From: Planctomycetota bacterium
Lineage (GTDB): Bacteria > Planctomycetota > J058
NCBI GenBank assembly: GCA_019636275.1
Contig: JAHBXY010000016.1
Span: forward strand, 1 to 64,000
Direction of reading: 5' to 3'
Length of the DNA: 64,000 nt
Positions 43,694 through 52,467 of the stretch are shown in pieces. Position 1 is the stretch's first letter, and the number at the start of each line of letters is the position of its first letter. The position numbers were made by a program, and so were the translations under genes. The notes under the pieces are model-generated. The model made no database searches and had not been told where the DNA came from. It saw only the letters and a program-made list of their open reading frames with translations.

Positions 43694-46600
43694 GTGAGCC
43701 AGGAGGCGGGCGGGTTCGACTGGTCCTTCGGCGGCGCGCCGTCGCCACCCACCCCGGCCCCCGACCCGGCGCCCGCGCGCCGGCCGGCCCCGACCGTCGG
43801 CGGCGCGTTCGCCGGCTTCGAGGTCACGGGCGTCCTCGGCCGCGGCGGCATGGGCGCCGTCTACCGCGCGCGCGACCCGGCCACCGGCCGCGAGGTGGCG
43901 CTCAAGGTCCTGCGCGGCGCCCTCGACGGCCCGCAGCGCGAGCGCCTGCGGCGCGAGGGGCAGCTCACGGCCGCGCTCGCGCACCCCGGGATCGTGCGCA
44001 TCCACTCCGCCGGCGAGCACGAGGGCGCCGTCTACCTGGCCTACGAGTTGGTCGAGGGCGGGCCGGCCTGCGAGGACGCCCTGCGCACGCTGCCGCGCCC
44101 GGCGCGCGTGGCGCTCCTGCGCGACGTGGCCCGCGCCGTGGGCCACGCGCACGCGCAGGGGGTCGTGCACCGCGACCTCAAGCCGGGCAACGTGCTGATC
44201 GACGCGGCCGGGCGGCCGCTCGTGGCCGACTTCGGCCTGGCGCAGGCGCGCGGGCTCGAGCGCCTCACGGCCACCGGCGCGACCGTCGGCACGCCGCTCT
44301 ACATGGCCCCCGAGCAGTTCGGCCTCACGAGCGACGCCGTCGGCCCGCCCGCCGACGTGTGGTCGCTGGGCGTGATGCTGTATCAGGCGCTCTGCGAGCG
44401 GCCGCCGTTCGAGGCCCCGAGCCTGCTCGAGCTGGGCGCGCGCGTGTGCTCGACCCGGCCCGCGGCGCCGCGGCGGCTCGACCCGACGATCGACGCGGCG
44501 CTCGAGGCCGTGTGCCTCAAGGCGCTCGCGCAGCGCCCCGACGAGCGCTACGCCGATGCGGCCGCGCTGGCCGACGACCTCGACAACGCCCTCGCCGCGC
44601 GCCCGGTCACGGCGTCGCGCTCGGGCGTCGCCGAGCGCCTCGGCCGCCTGACGCGCGGCCGCCGGCGCGCGGCGCTCGCGCTGACCCTGGGCGGGCTCGG
44701 CCTGTGGCTCGGCCTGGGGCACGTGGTCGTCGAGGGCCGGGCGCCCGACGACGCCCGCGCGAGCGCCCGGTCGAGCCGCGGCGACTGCGCCGAGGACGAC
44801 CTCGCCGCCGCCCTCGGCGCCGCGCGCGACCCGGCCCGCGCCCAGGCCCAATTTGCTGCTCGCCCAGGCGCCGGGGCGCCGCCGACGGCCCGGGCTGGGA
44901 GCGCCGGGCCGAGCACGCGGTAGCCGCCGCGCGCCCGACCCCGCGCGCGCGGCGCCGGCACGAGGCGGCGCGCGCGGGCCCTCGAGGCGCTCGGTCGCCT
45001 CGACGAGGCCGTCGCCGCGCAACGCGCCGCCTGGGCGGCCGGGCGCCGGCCGCCCTCGTCGGGCTGGCGCCTTTCGCTCGAGCGGGCCGGCCGGACCGAC
45101 GAGGCGCTGGCCGTCGCCGAGGAGGCCCTCGCTGCGGCGCCGCTCGACCCGGACGCCTGGGGCGTGCGCGCGCGCAGCCTCGCTGCCGCCGGACGGATCG
45201 ACGAGGCCGGCCGGGCGCTCGAAGACCTGGCGGCGCGCGCCCGCCTGCCGTGGGTCGAGCCCTTGCGCGCCCACGTCGCGGCGGCGCGCGGCGACGACCC
45301 GCGCCCCGTCCTCGAGGCCGCCGCCGCGTCCTGGCCCGACGACGTCGGGGTGGTCACGGCCCTGGTCGTGCACCTGCTCGAGGCGGGCGCCGCCCCGGTC
45401 GCCCTGGCCCGCCTGCGCTCCTGACGCGCGCGCGGCGGCTGCTCGTCACCTCGAGCGCGCCCCTGGGGCTCCTCGTCGCCCGGCCGGTCGCGCCAGGCGA
45501 CGACGTCCCCGAGGCTGTACCCGCGCCGGCGCGCGCTGGCTCCTGGCCGAGGCGGCGCGCGAGGTGGCCTTCCTCGAGCGCCCGCCGCTCCCCGATCGCC
45601 CTCGCGCTTCCGACGAGATGGCGGCGCGCCCGCGCGCGCGCTGCTCGGCGCCGCGCTCGCCGGCCCCTCGACCGCGACGAGCGCGGACGGCCTGACGCTG
45701 CTCGCCCGCGCCGAGGGGCCGGAGACGCCTGCCGGCCTGGCGGCCGCGGGCCGCCCACGCGGCGCGCCTGGACGACGTCGCCGGGCGCGCGTTCTGGCCT
45801 GCGCCCGCGCCGCCGCCGGGCAGGGCGCGGCCGCGCTGGGCCTGCTCGAGGGCGCCCCGCCGACCGCGGTCGCGCGCGCGCGCGGCGAGGCGCTCCTGCG
45901 GCGCTCGGGCGCGGCCCGGAGGCGGTCGCCGCCCTGACCCTCGCCTGTGCCGGCGCCCTGCACGACCCGCGCCGGTCGACGCGCTGGCGCGCGCGCATCG
46001 ACCTCGCCGGCGACGCCGCCGGCGCCGCGGCCGCGGGCGCGCGACCCGCTGGCGCTCAGTGCGGCGAGCGCCGCGCCGAGGCGGACGCGATCACCCTCCG
46101 CGCCCGCCACGAGCTCAAGCGCGCCCCGCACCCGGAGCGCCTGGCGCTCCTCGCGCAGGCGCTCGAGCTCGACCCGCTGCACGCCCGCGCGCGCTTCTAC
46201 CGGGGCCACTTCGAGCTCACGCGGGAGCGCGCCTACGTCGACGGGTTCCGCGGCTTCGTGGGCGGCCTGGCCGCCGACCCGGCGATCCTCGCCGAGGAGG
46301 TCACGGAGCTCCTCGCCGACCTGGGCACGTTCGGCCGCGGCATCACCGGCGGGGCGAGCAACATGCAGCACCTGCTGCGCGACCTCGGCGAGGAGGGCGC
46401 CGGCGGCCGGGACGACCAGCTCCTGCGCGGCCTGCTCTGCGCCGCCATGGTCGAGTACGAGGAGCTGTCCCTTGCCCTCGACCGCGGCGTGCGCGAGCTC
46501 TCGGCGGTCCTCGTCGAGGACCCGGGCGAGGCGCTGGCCTACGTCCTGCGCGGCTTCCTGCACCTGCGTGCAGGGCGGCTCGTCGAGGCGGAGCGCGACC

Positions 46601-46833
46601 TCGAGGTCGCCCGCGAGGCGGTCCCGCGCTGCGGCAACGTGCACCTCTACGAGGCGCTGCTCCTCGCCGCGCGCGGTGCGCCCGACGCCGCGGTGCTCGA
46701 GCGGCTCGCGCGCGCCCGGCAGGCGCGCTACCCGGCGGCCAAGTTCGAGGCGGCGCGCTATCGGGAACTGGTGGTCTACATGCGCCGCGACGCCTTCGTG
46801 CGCGAGGTGTCGCGCATCTTTCGCCTGGAGTGA
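43694..46833 (+). pseudogene. Ser/Thr protein kinase with TPR-like tail, multiply frameshifted
   Basis: The kinase domain is intact: LGRGGMGAVYRARD, VALKVL, HRDLKPGNVL, DFGLA and GTPLYMAPEQ (about 40-260). It runs to a probable TM helix near 44670-44740. From about 44845 to 46050 the TPR-like continuation jumps between frames. LLLAQAPG, WERRAEHAVAAARP and RALEALGRLDEAVAAQ each lie in different frames within about 150 bp, and more shifts follow. The last ~250 residues (HELKRAPHPERLALLAQALEL to SRIFRLE) are clean. The GTG start follows the activator stop by 7 nt. Either it is a decaying gene or this stretch has sequencing indels; the kinase moiety alone (409 residues) could still be made. Confidence 0.72.
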
Positions 46834-46970
46834 CGCTGGGCGATTTCGCCCACCCGGGCGGCCGGGCGAGCTCCCAGGAGCTGAAGGGGGGCACCTGCCG
46901 GTGCGCAAGTCACTGCAAGGACGCAAGTTGTTCTGACGTGGGCGCATGCGCGCGCCGGTCCAGAACCCTC

Positions 46971-46999
46971 TTGAATCTGGGAAACCTGCGCCCGAGAAT
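46971..46999 (+). promoter_or_regulatory. Putative promoter of the VWA gene (TTGAAT-N17-GAGAAT)
   Basis: A -35-like TTGAAT (46971-46976) and -10-like GAGAAT (46994-46999) with a 17-bp spacer lie in a locally AT-richer patch 47 bp upstream of the VWA gene ATG. Confidence 0.4.
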
Positions 47000-47046
47000 C
47001 GCGTTCGTCCTGCAGGGTTGGGTCTCACGAGGGAGAGGAAGGCTTC

Positions 47047-47880
47047 ATGCGCAGCACCATCGCGCTGCTCCTGATCGCGACGTTGGCGAGTCCCGTCCTC
47101 GCGCAGAGCGCGGGCCCGGCGCCCGGCGGCGGCACCGGCACTTCGCCCGGGTCGACGCCCGGCGTCTCGACGATGCCGACCGACCTGGACCTGCCGCTCG
47201 AGAAGCCCATGTTCGTCGCGCCGCCCCAGCCGGCGCCCACGCCGGACGACGGCGACCGCGACGACCCGCGCGACGAGCCGCCGCCGGTGATCTACGGCGA
47301 GGAGATCATCAGCGAGACGGACACGATCGTGTACGTCGTCGACATCTCCTGCTCGATGGACTGGGACAACCGCAGCTACACGACCCTCGACGGCCAGACG
47401 CGGACGGGCAACCGCATGGCCCGCGCGAAGGTCGAGCTGTCGCGCTCGATCCTGGGCCTGTCGCGCAACTTCACCTTCACCGTGATCGCCTACGACTGCG
47501 GCACGCGGACGTGGTCGCGCCAGCTCAAGGAGGCCAACGACTCCAACAAGTCGTCGGCGGTCGCCTGGGTGAACGCGCTCCAGCCCACCGGCGCCACCGG
47601 CACCGGCCCGGCGGTCTCGCTCGGGCTGCAGGTCTCGCGCGAGAACAAGTCGGTCGTGCTCCTCACGGACGGCGCGCCCAACTGCGGCGTGCCCGAGGAC
47701 AACAACTGGTACAACTACAGCGAGAGCGCCGTCCTCAACGCGCACCGGCGCATGATCCGCAACGCCAACTCGCAGGGCGCCACGATCAACGTGTTCGGGA
47801 TCGCGGCCAGCGGCACCTACCGCACGTTCTGCCAGAACGTCGCGGCCGACGCGAGCGGGTCGTACTTCGACGTCCCGTAG
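47047..47880 (+). CDS. Exported von Willebrand factor A-domain protein
   Basis: This 277-residue secreted protein has a signal peptide (MRSTIALLLIATLASPVLAQ), a Pro/Gly/Asp-rich linker (about 22-80) and a VWA domain (about 93-277). The MIDAS is complete: DISCS (DxSxS), a Thr in TGATGTGPAV and the Asp in LLTDGAPN. It probably binds protein ligands through Mg2+ at the cell surface. The ATG has AGGGAGAGGAAGG upstream. Cysteines in VVDISCSMDW, AYDCGTR, APNCGV and RTFCQNV could form disulfides. It is monocistronic, ending at a strong hairpin. Confidence 0.85.
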   Translation: MRSTIALLLIATLASPVLAQSAGPAPGGGTGTSPGSTPGVSTMPTDLDLPLEKPMFVAPPQPAPTPDDGDRDDPRDEPPPVIYGEEIISETDTIVYVVDISCSMDWDNRSYTTLDGQTRTGNRMARAKVELSRSILGLSRNFTFTVIAYDCGTRTWSRQLKEANDSNKSSAVAWVNALQPTGATGTGPAVSLGLQVSRENKSVVLLTDGAPNCGVPEDNNWYNYSESAVLNAHRRMIRNANSQGATINVFGIAASGTYRTFCQNVAADASGSYFDVP

Positions 47881-47900
47881 CTCGACCTGCGGGCACCGAG

Positions 47901-47934
47901 ACGAGCGGGCGGGGCGACGAGCCCCGCCCGTCGT
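47901..47934. terminator. Bidirectional hairpin terminator
   Basis: A 14-bp GC stem with one bulge (47901-47915 with 47921-47934) and a 5-nt loop lies between the convergent VWA and GH31 genes. Three copies of gttccgga follow within 30 bp. It probably terminates both transcripts. Confidence 0.6.
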
Positions 47935-47965
47935 CGTTCCGGAGTCGTTGTTCCGGAGTTCCGGA

Positions 47966-50200
47966 CTACCTGAGCCCCTCGCGCTCCAGCGCGCGCACGA
48001 AGGCCTCGCCGTGGGCCGAGCCGGCGCGGTGCAGCACCGCCGGCCGGCCGATCGGCGCCGGCAGGCGGACGCGCAGCGGGCGGGCCGGGTCGCCGTGGAC
48101 GGCGCCGGTCCACACGTCCACCCAGCGGCCGGGCGGGAGCGTGGCGTCGACGTGCGCGCGACCCGGGTCGAGCACGGGCGCGACGAACAGGTCGGGGCCG
48201 AGCAGGAAGGCCGCCTGCTCGCGCAGGAGGTCGGGGTGCTCGGGCGCGTGCAGCCAGGGGTGGCGCACGAGCGGCCAGCCATGCGCGGCGGCGTCGGCCA
48301 TCAGCGCCCGGCGGTAGGGCTGGAGGGCGCGGAAGACCTTGGTCATGCGCGCCAGGTGCTCGAGCGTCTCGGCGTCCGAGTCGAGCTGGTGGCCGCCGGC
48401 GGCGCCGGGGACGAGGCCCTCGTGGGTGCGGAGCATGACGGTGAAGGCCGACAGCTCCACCCAGCGCAGGAGGAGCTCCTTCGGCCGGCGAAAGAACGTC
48501 AGCGGGCCGAGGGCCACCGTCGTGTAGCCGCCCGCGTCGCCGTGGTTGAGGCTGAAGCCGGAGATCCCCGACGAGAGGAGGCCGGTGAGCGCGCTCTTGA
48601 TCCCGTCGTGGCGGTCCCAGGAGCAGAGCTGGTCGCCGAGCCAGAAGAGGCGCGTGGCGCCGGGCGAGCGGGTGAAGCCGCTGCGGCTGAAGAAGACCAC
48701 CTCGTCCTCGAGCCCCGCCTCGGCGACGACCTCGGCCTGGAGCTCGGCCCAGAGCTCGGGCCAGCGGTTGTGCGCGTCGCGCGGGTCGCCGGCGGCCAGG
48801 CGCGCGTCGAACGGCAGCGCCTCGCCGAAGTCGCCCATCCACCCCGAGACGCCGCTGCCGAGGAGCTCGTGGCGGATGAGCTCCTTGAGCCAGGCGCGGG
48901 CGTCCGGCGAGGTCAGGTCGACCAAGGCCGCGTCGAAGCCGCCGTTGCCGATCAGGTAGGGGCGGCCCTTCGCGTCTTGCACGAGGTGGCCGCCGTCGCG
49001 CGCCTGCGCGAACAGGTCGGGGCCGGCGCCGCGGGCCCGCGCGTCGACGAGCCACGGGTTCACGTAGGAGAGGACGCGGTGGCCGCGCCCGCGCAGCTCC
49101 GCCACGAAGCCGGGCCAGTCGGGGTAGGTGGCCGGGTCGGGGGTCCAGGTCCACCAGAGGCGGATCCCGAACGGCGTCTTGCGCTCGCCGACCCAGTCCT
49201 GGAGGAAGAAGCCGGCGACCGGCACGTCGTGGCGGGCCAGCGTGTCGGCGAGGCGCCGGATCCGCGCCGGCCCGCCGACGGCGCCGACGATCAGCCCCTC
49301 GTGCGCCCAGTCGGGCAGCGGGCGCATGCGTCCGGCGTACTCGGTGAACGCCTCGATCAGCTCGAGGGGCGAGCCGCCGAGCAGCACGCGCGCGTGCAGC
49401 GCGTCGCCCAGCACCTCGACGCGGGCGGCGCGCGGGTCGGTGAGGTCGAAGAACGACGGCGCCGCGTCCTCGAGGAACAGCGAGCGGAGGCGCGTCGTCA
49501 CGTACTGCGGCACCGGCGCGTAGGTGGTGCTCCAGTCGCCGGCCGCGCCGCCGGCGGCGTTCAGCAGCGTCGACACCGGCTGGACGCCCCGGCCGATCCC
49601 CTGCTCGCGCACGATCACGGGGAGGCGGCGGCCCTTGAGGTCGAGGTAAGTGAACTGCTCGCCGAAGCCGACGAAGCGCTCGTCGGGGTCGCTGCGGCCG
49701 ATCAGGGCCACGCGGTCGACCGCCTGCTTGTCGGGGAGGTCGAGGGCCAGGACGACGCGCAGGTGCCGCGCGGCCGCCTGCTCGAGGCGCAGGGTGTAGG
49801 GGAGCGCGCCCGTCGGCGCGGGCGCGCCGAGGACGTGGACGACGCCCGAGCGCGGCAGGAGTCGCCCGCGGACGACGACGGCCGGGCCGTCCTGCTCGAC
49901 CTCGTCGACCGCCTGGCGCCCGGTCCAGCGCAGGTCGCGCTCCTCGACCTTGAAGAAGCCGCGCTGCCCGTGGATCCGCGTCTGCCCTCTCGCCGCGGCG
50001 ACGAACGGCCGGCCGGGCCGGCTCTCCCAGAGCGTGCGCCCCGGCGCGCGCGGGTGGCGGACGACGAGGTGCCCCGCGTCAGTCCACGCGACCTGGAAGT
50101 CGCCGGCCGCGAGCGTGACCGGCGCCGGCAGGGGCCGGGCCAGGTCGTCGGCGCGGGCGACCGTCCCGAGGGCGAGGAGCAGCAGGACGCACGGTCGCAT
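47966..50200 (-). CDS. Secreted GH31 glycosidase, sulfoquinovosidase (YihQ)-like
   Basis: This 744-residue exported enzyme has signal peptide MRPCVLLLLALGTVARA and the GH31 architecture. Motifs align with YihQ: FGEQFTYLDLKGRRLPVIV, QDWVGERKTPFGIRLWW, nucleophile region GWMGDFGEALPFDA, acid/base region LGDQLCSWDRHDGI and NHGDAGGYTTV. YihQ hydrolyses sulfoquinovosides. The QDW-G and FG-RLWW residues that contribute to sulfonate recognition look conserved, so sulfoquinovosidase or a related alpha-glycosidase is likely. The ATG has GGAGG upstream. No sulfoquinovose catabolic genes are adjacent. Confidence 0.82.
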   Translation of the reverse strand: MRPCVLLLLALGTVARADDLARPLPAPVTLAAGDFQVAWTDAGHLVVRHPRAPGRTLWESRPGRPFVAAARGQTRIHGQRGFFKVEERDLRWTGRQAVDEVEQDGPAVVVRGRLLPRSGVVHVLGAPAPTGALPYTLRLEQAAARHLRVVLALDLPDKQAVDRVALIGRSDPDERFVGFGEQFTYLDLKGRRLPVIVREQGIGRGVQPVSTLLNAAGGAAGDWSTTYAPVPQYVTTRLRSLFLEDAAPSFFDLTDPRAARVEVLGDALHARVLLGGSPLELIEAFTEYAGRMRPLPDWAHEGLIVGAVGGPARIRRLADTLARHDVPVAGFFLQDWVGERKTPFGIRLWWTWTPDPATYPDWPGFVAELRGRGHRVLSYVNPWLVDARARGAGPDLFAQARDGGHLVQDAKGRPYLIGNGGFDAALVDLTSPDARAWLKELIRHELLGSGVSGWMGDFGEALPFDARLAAGDPRDAHNRWPELWAELQAEVVAEAGLEDEVVFFSRSGFTRSPGATRLFWLGDQLCSWDRHDGIKSALTGLLSSGISGFSLNHGDAGGYTTVALGPLTFFRRPKELLLRWVELSAFTVMLRTHEGLVPGAAGGHQLDSDAETLEHLARMTKVFRALQPYRRALMADAAAHGWPLVRHPWLHAPEHPDLLREQAAFLLGPDLFVAPVLDPGRAHVDATLPPGRWVDVWTGAVHGDPARPLRVRLPAPIGRPAVLHRAGSAHGEAFVRALEREGLR

Positions 50201-50320
50201 GCCCGCCTCCGAGCACGGCTCAGGCCACGCGACGCGCCGGCGTCGTCGCGTGACTTACGCGCGGCGTTCGTCCCAGGCGCGACGATCGACAACGGGGGTG
50301 ACGGTCCGGTCGTGGACCGC

Positions 50321-51637
50321 TCAGCGGGGCGCGCCGAGCCACTCGAGCGCCGCGGCGAGCGCCGGGTCACCGCCGGCCGCGTCGCGGTCGGCCGACCGGA
50401 GCGGGACGTCCGCCACGTAGGCCTCCCGGGGCGTCCCGTCGACGTGGAACAGCGCCTCGGCGCCGAGCTCGAGCACGGCGCCCGACGCCGCGAGCGGGAA
50501 GGTGTGCAGCGCGCCGAGCAGGTCGCCCATGTCCGAGCAGAAGGTCCGCGCGCCCGCCGCCGCGTGCAGCCCGATCACGAGGCCCTCGCCCATGCTGCCC
50601 GTCCAGCGGCCGCCGAGCACGGCCACGCGGCCGGAGAAGTGCGGCGTGCGCGGCGCCACGAGCTCGACGAACCGGCGAGGGACCGAGGTTCTGCGCTCGA
50701 CCGCCGGCACCTCGTGGACCTGGTAGGGCCGCGCCTCGGTGACGAAGTGGCCGATCACGGCGCGCGCGACGTCGCTGTTGCCGCCGCTCGGCGTGTCACG
50801 GAGGTCGAGGACCAGGGCGTCGAGGTCGCGGCAGCGCTCGACCGCGGCGTCGAACGCCTGGATCGTGTCCAGCCGGCCGAGCGAGTTGTGGAGGCGGATC
50901 ACCCCGACGCCGTCCACCACGCGGACCTCGAGCGGCGGCCGCGCCGCGACCTCCCGCGCGAGGTCGCGCGGGTTGGCCAGCGAGAGGGCGCGGCTGGGGC
51001 CGCCGTCCGGGCGGAGCGTGAGCGCGCGCCCGCCGCTCCGCCGCCCGTTCACGGCCAGGGTCGCCGCGTAGGCGCGCTGCCTGGCCGTGGGCGCCGGCAC
51101 GAGCGCGAGCAGCGCCGCCGCCGCCTCGTCGATCGGCCGCCCGTCGACCTCCTCGACCCACCAGCCCGGCCGGACACCCGCCGCGTCGGCGGCGGACCCC
51201 GCGCGGACGTCGGCGACCACGAACGCGTCGCCCGCGAGCGACACCGCGAGGTCGCCGCTGGTCGGCCAGACGTTCGGGTCCGAGTCGTCGAGCGGCCCCA
51301 CGAGCAGGTGCGGGTCGGTGAAGGCGTACGTCGTCAGGCGCAGGGTCCTCCGCAGGGCGCCGGCGTCGTCCGCGGTCAGCGCCGCCGCGCGCGCGCGCGC
51401 GAGGAGCGCGTCGACGTCGAGGTCCTCGCGCTCGAGATACGCGTAGTAGCGGCGCAGGGCGCCCTCGAACTCGTCCCACGCGGCCCGGGCCTCGAACTCG
51501 CTCGTGACCACGGCCGTCGGCGCCTCGCCGAGGGCCGCTGGATCCGCCGCGCGGCAGCCGACCGCGGAGAGGCACGCGGCGACCAGCGCGAGCGCGCGGC
51601 GCGTGGCGGTCCTCGGCCGTGCGCAACGGATCACCAT
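50321..51637 (-). CDS. S41-family peptidase lipoprotein with PDZ domain
   Basis: This 438-residue predicted lipoprotein has lipobox LSAVGC near residue 28. A helical N-terminal region, a PDZ-like domain (about 120-190: DVRAGSAADAAGVRPGWWVEEVDG) and a C-terminal tail-specific-protease domain follow. DALVLDLRDTPSGGNSDVARA and the nucleophile loop WTGSMGEGLVIGL (Ser in GSMGEG) are present. It should process periplasmic or surface proteins. ATG at 51637 has GGAG upstream and a TAGAAT promoter element. A single-gene transcript upstream of the GH31 gene, which it may share with it. Confidence 0.8.
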   Translation of the reverse strand: MVIRCARPRTATRRALALVAACLSAVGCRAADPAALGEAPTAVVTSEFEARAAWDEFEGALRRYYAYLEREDLDVDALLARARAAALTADDAGALRRTLRLTTYAFTDPHLLVGPLDDSDPNVWPTSGDLAVSLAGDAFVVADVRAGSAADAAGVRPGWWVEEVDGRPIDEAAAALLALVPAPTARQRAYAATLAVNGRRSGGRALTLRPDGGPSRALSLANPRDLAREVAARPPLEVRVVDGVGVIRLHNSLGRLDTIQAFDAAVERCRDLDALVLDLRDTPSGGNSDVARAVIGHFVTEARPYQVHEVPAVERRTSVPRRFVELVAPRTPHFSGRVAVLGGRWTGSMGEGLVIGLHAAAGARTFCSDMGDLLGALHTFPLAASGAVLELGAEALFHVDGTPREAYVADVPLRSADRDAAGGDPALAAALEWLGAPR

Positions 51638-51654
51638 CGGTCGGCTCCGTCGGG

Positions 51655-51660
51655 ATTCTA
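51655..51660 (-). promoter_or_regulatory. -10 hexamer TAGAAT of the S41 peptidase gene
   Basis: A near-consensus TAGAAT on the minus strand ends 17 nt before the peptidase ATG, leaving a short leader with GGAG. No clear -35 was recognised. Confidence 0.45.
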
Positions 51661-51804
51661 CGCAGGCCGGCGCTCGAAGCAGGCGACCGCCCCGCGCGGC
51701 TGATCGTTCAGCACGAACCAAACACGAACCAGCCTGTCGGTGGCGACGGGTAGGCTACGGGCGCTCGGGGTCGTGCGAGGGCTTACCATGGAGGAGCCGA
51801 GGTC

Positions 51805-52467
51805 ATGTCAATGCCAGGGCTGCACGTGGGGGACGTCGAGGTGCCGTTCGACGTCCAGACGCTCGACGGCTTCCGCGCCTGGATGGCCCGCGTCGAGGAC
51901 CGGGCCGGGCGGGCGTCGTTCATCCAGGGGGACGTCTACCTGGACATGAACGCGCAGAGCTACGACTCCCACGAGCCCGTCGCCGGCGAGGTCAACGCGG
52001 TGCTCCGGCTCCTGGCGCGCGAGCTGGGCACCGGTCGCCACTTCGTCCCGCCGAGCTGGATCACCTGGCCCGCCGCGGGCCTCTCCACCGAGCCCGACGG
52101 CTTCTTCGCCCGCTACGAGACGCTCCGCTCGGGCCGGCTCGCCGTGCACCCCCAGCGCCGCCACGAGATGGTCGTCGTCCCGGACTTCGTGCTGGAGATC
52201 GTCAGCGCGTCGTCGGCCTTGAAGGACCGCGTGCGGCTCCTCGGGGCCTATGCCGAGGCCGGCGTCGGCGAGTACTGGCTCGTCGACGCCCGCGACGAGG
52301 CCCGCCCGCCCGAGCTGCGCGTGCTCGTGCTGCGCGGCGACGCCTACGAGGACGTCGCGCCCGACGCCGAGGGCTGGGTGGCCTCGCCCACGTGGGCGCG
52401 CGCGTTCCGCCTGCGGCGCCTCGTCGACCCGGTCGGCCTGCCCGAGTTCCGGCTGGACGTGCGGTGA
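51805..52467 (+). CDS. Uma2-family (DUF820) nuclease-like protein
   Basis: This 220-residue protein has the PD-(D/E)xK fold of Uma2 proteins. FIQGDVYLDM (E/D position), PDFVLEIVS (PD and E) and AYAEAGVGEYWLVDA are all present. The lysine usually found in the D-x-x-x-K segment reads Leu here (KDRVRLLGAY), so catalysis may be impaired unless the nearby Lys substitutes. Uma2 families are abundant in Planctomycetes and cyanobacteria and their role is unclear. ATG with GAGG upstream; its stop overlaps the next gene (GTGA). TAGGCT at 51751 may be its -10. Confidence 0.78.
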   Translation: MSMPGLHVGDVEVPFDVQTLDGFRAWMARVEDRAGRASFIQGDVYLDMNAQSYDSHEPVAGEVNAVLRLLARELGTGRHFVPPSWITWPAAGLSTEPDGFFARYETLRSGRLAVHPQRRHEMVVVPDFVLEIVSASSALKDRVRLLGAYAEAGVGEYWLVDARDEARPPELRVLVLRGDAYEDVAPDAEGWVASPTWARAFRLRRLVDPVGLPEFRLDVR

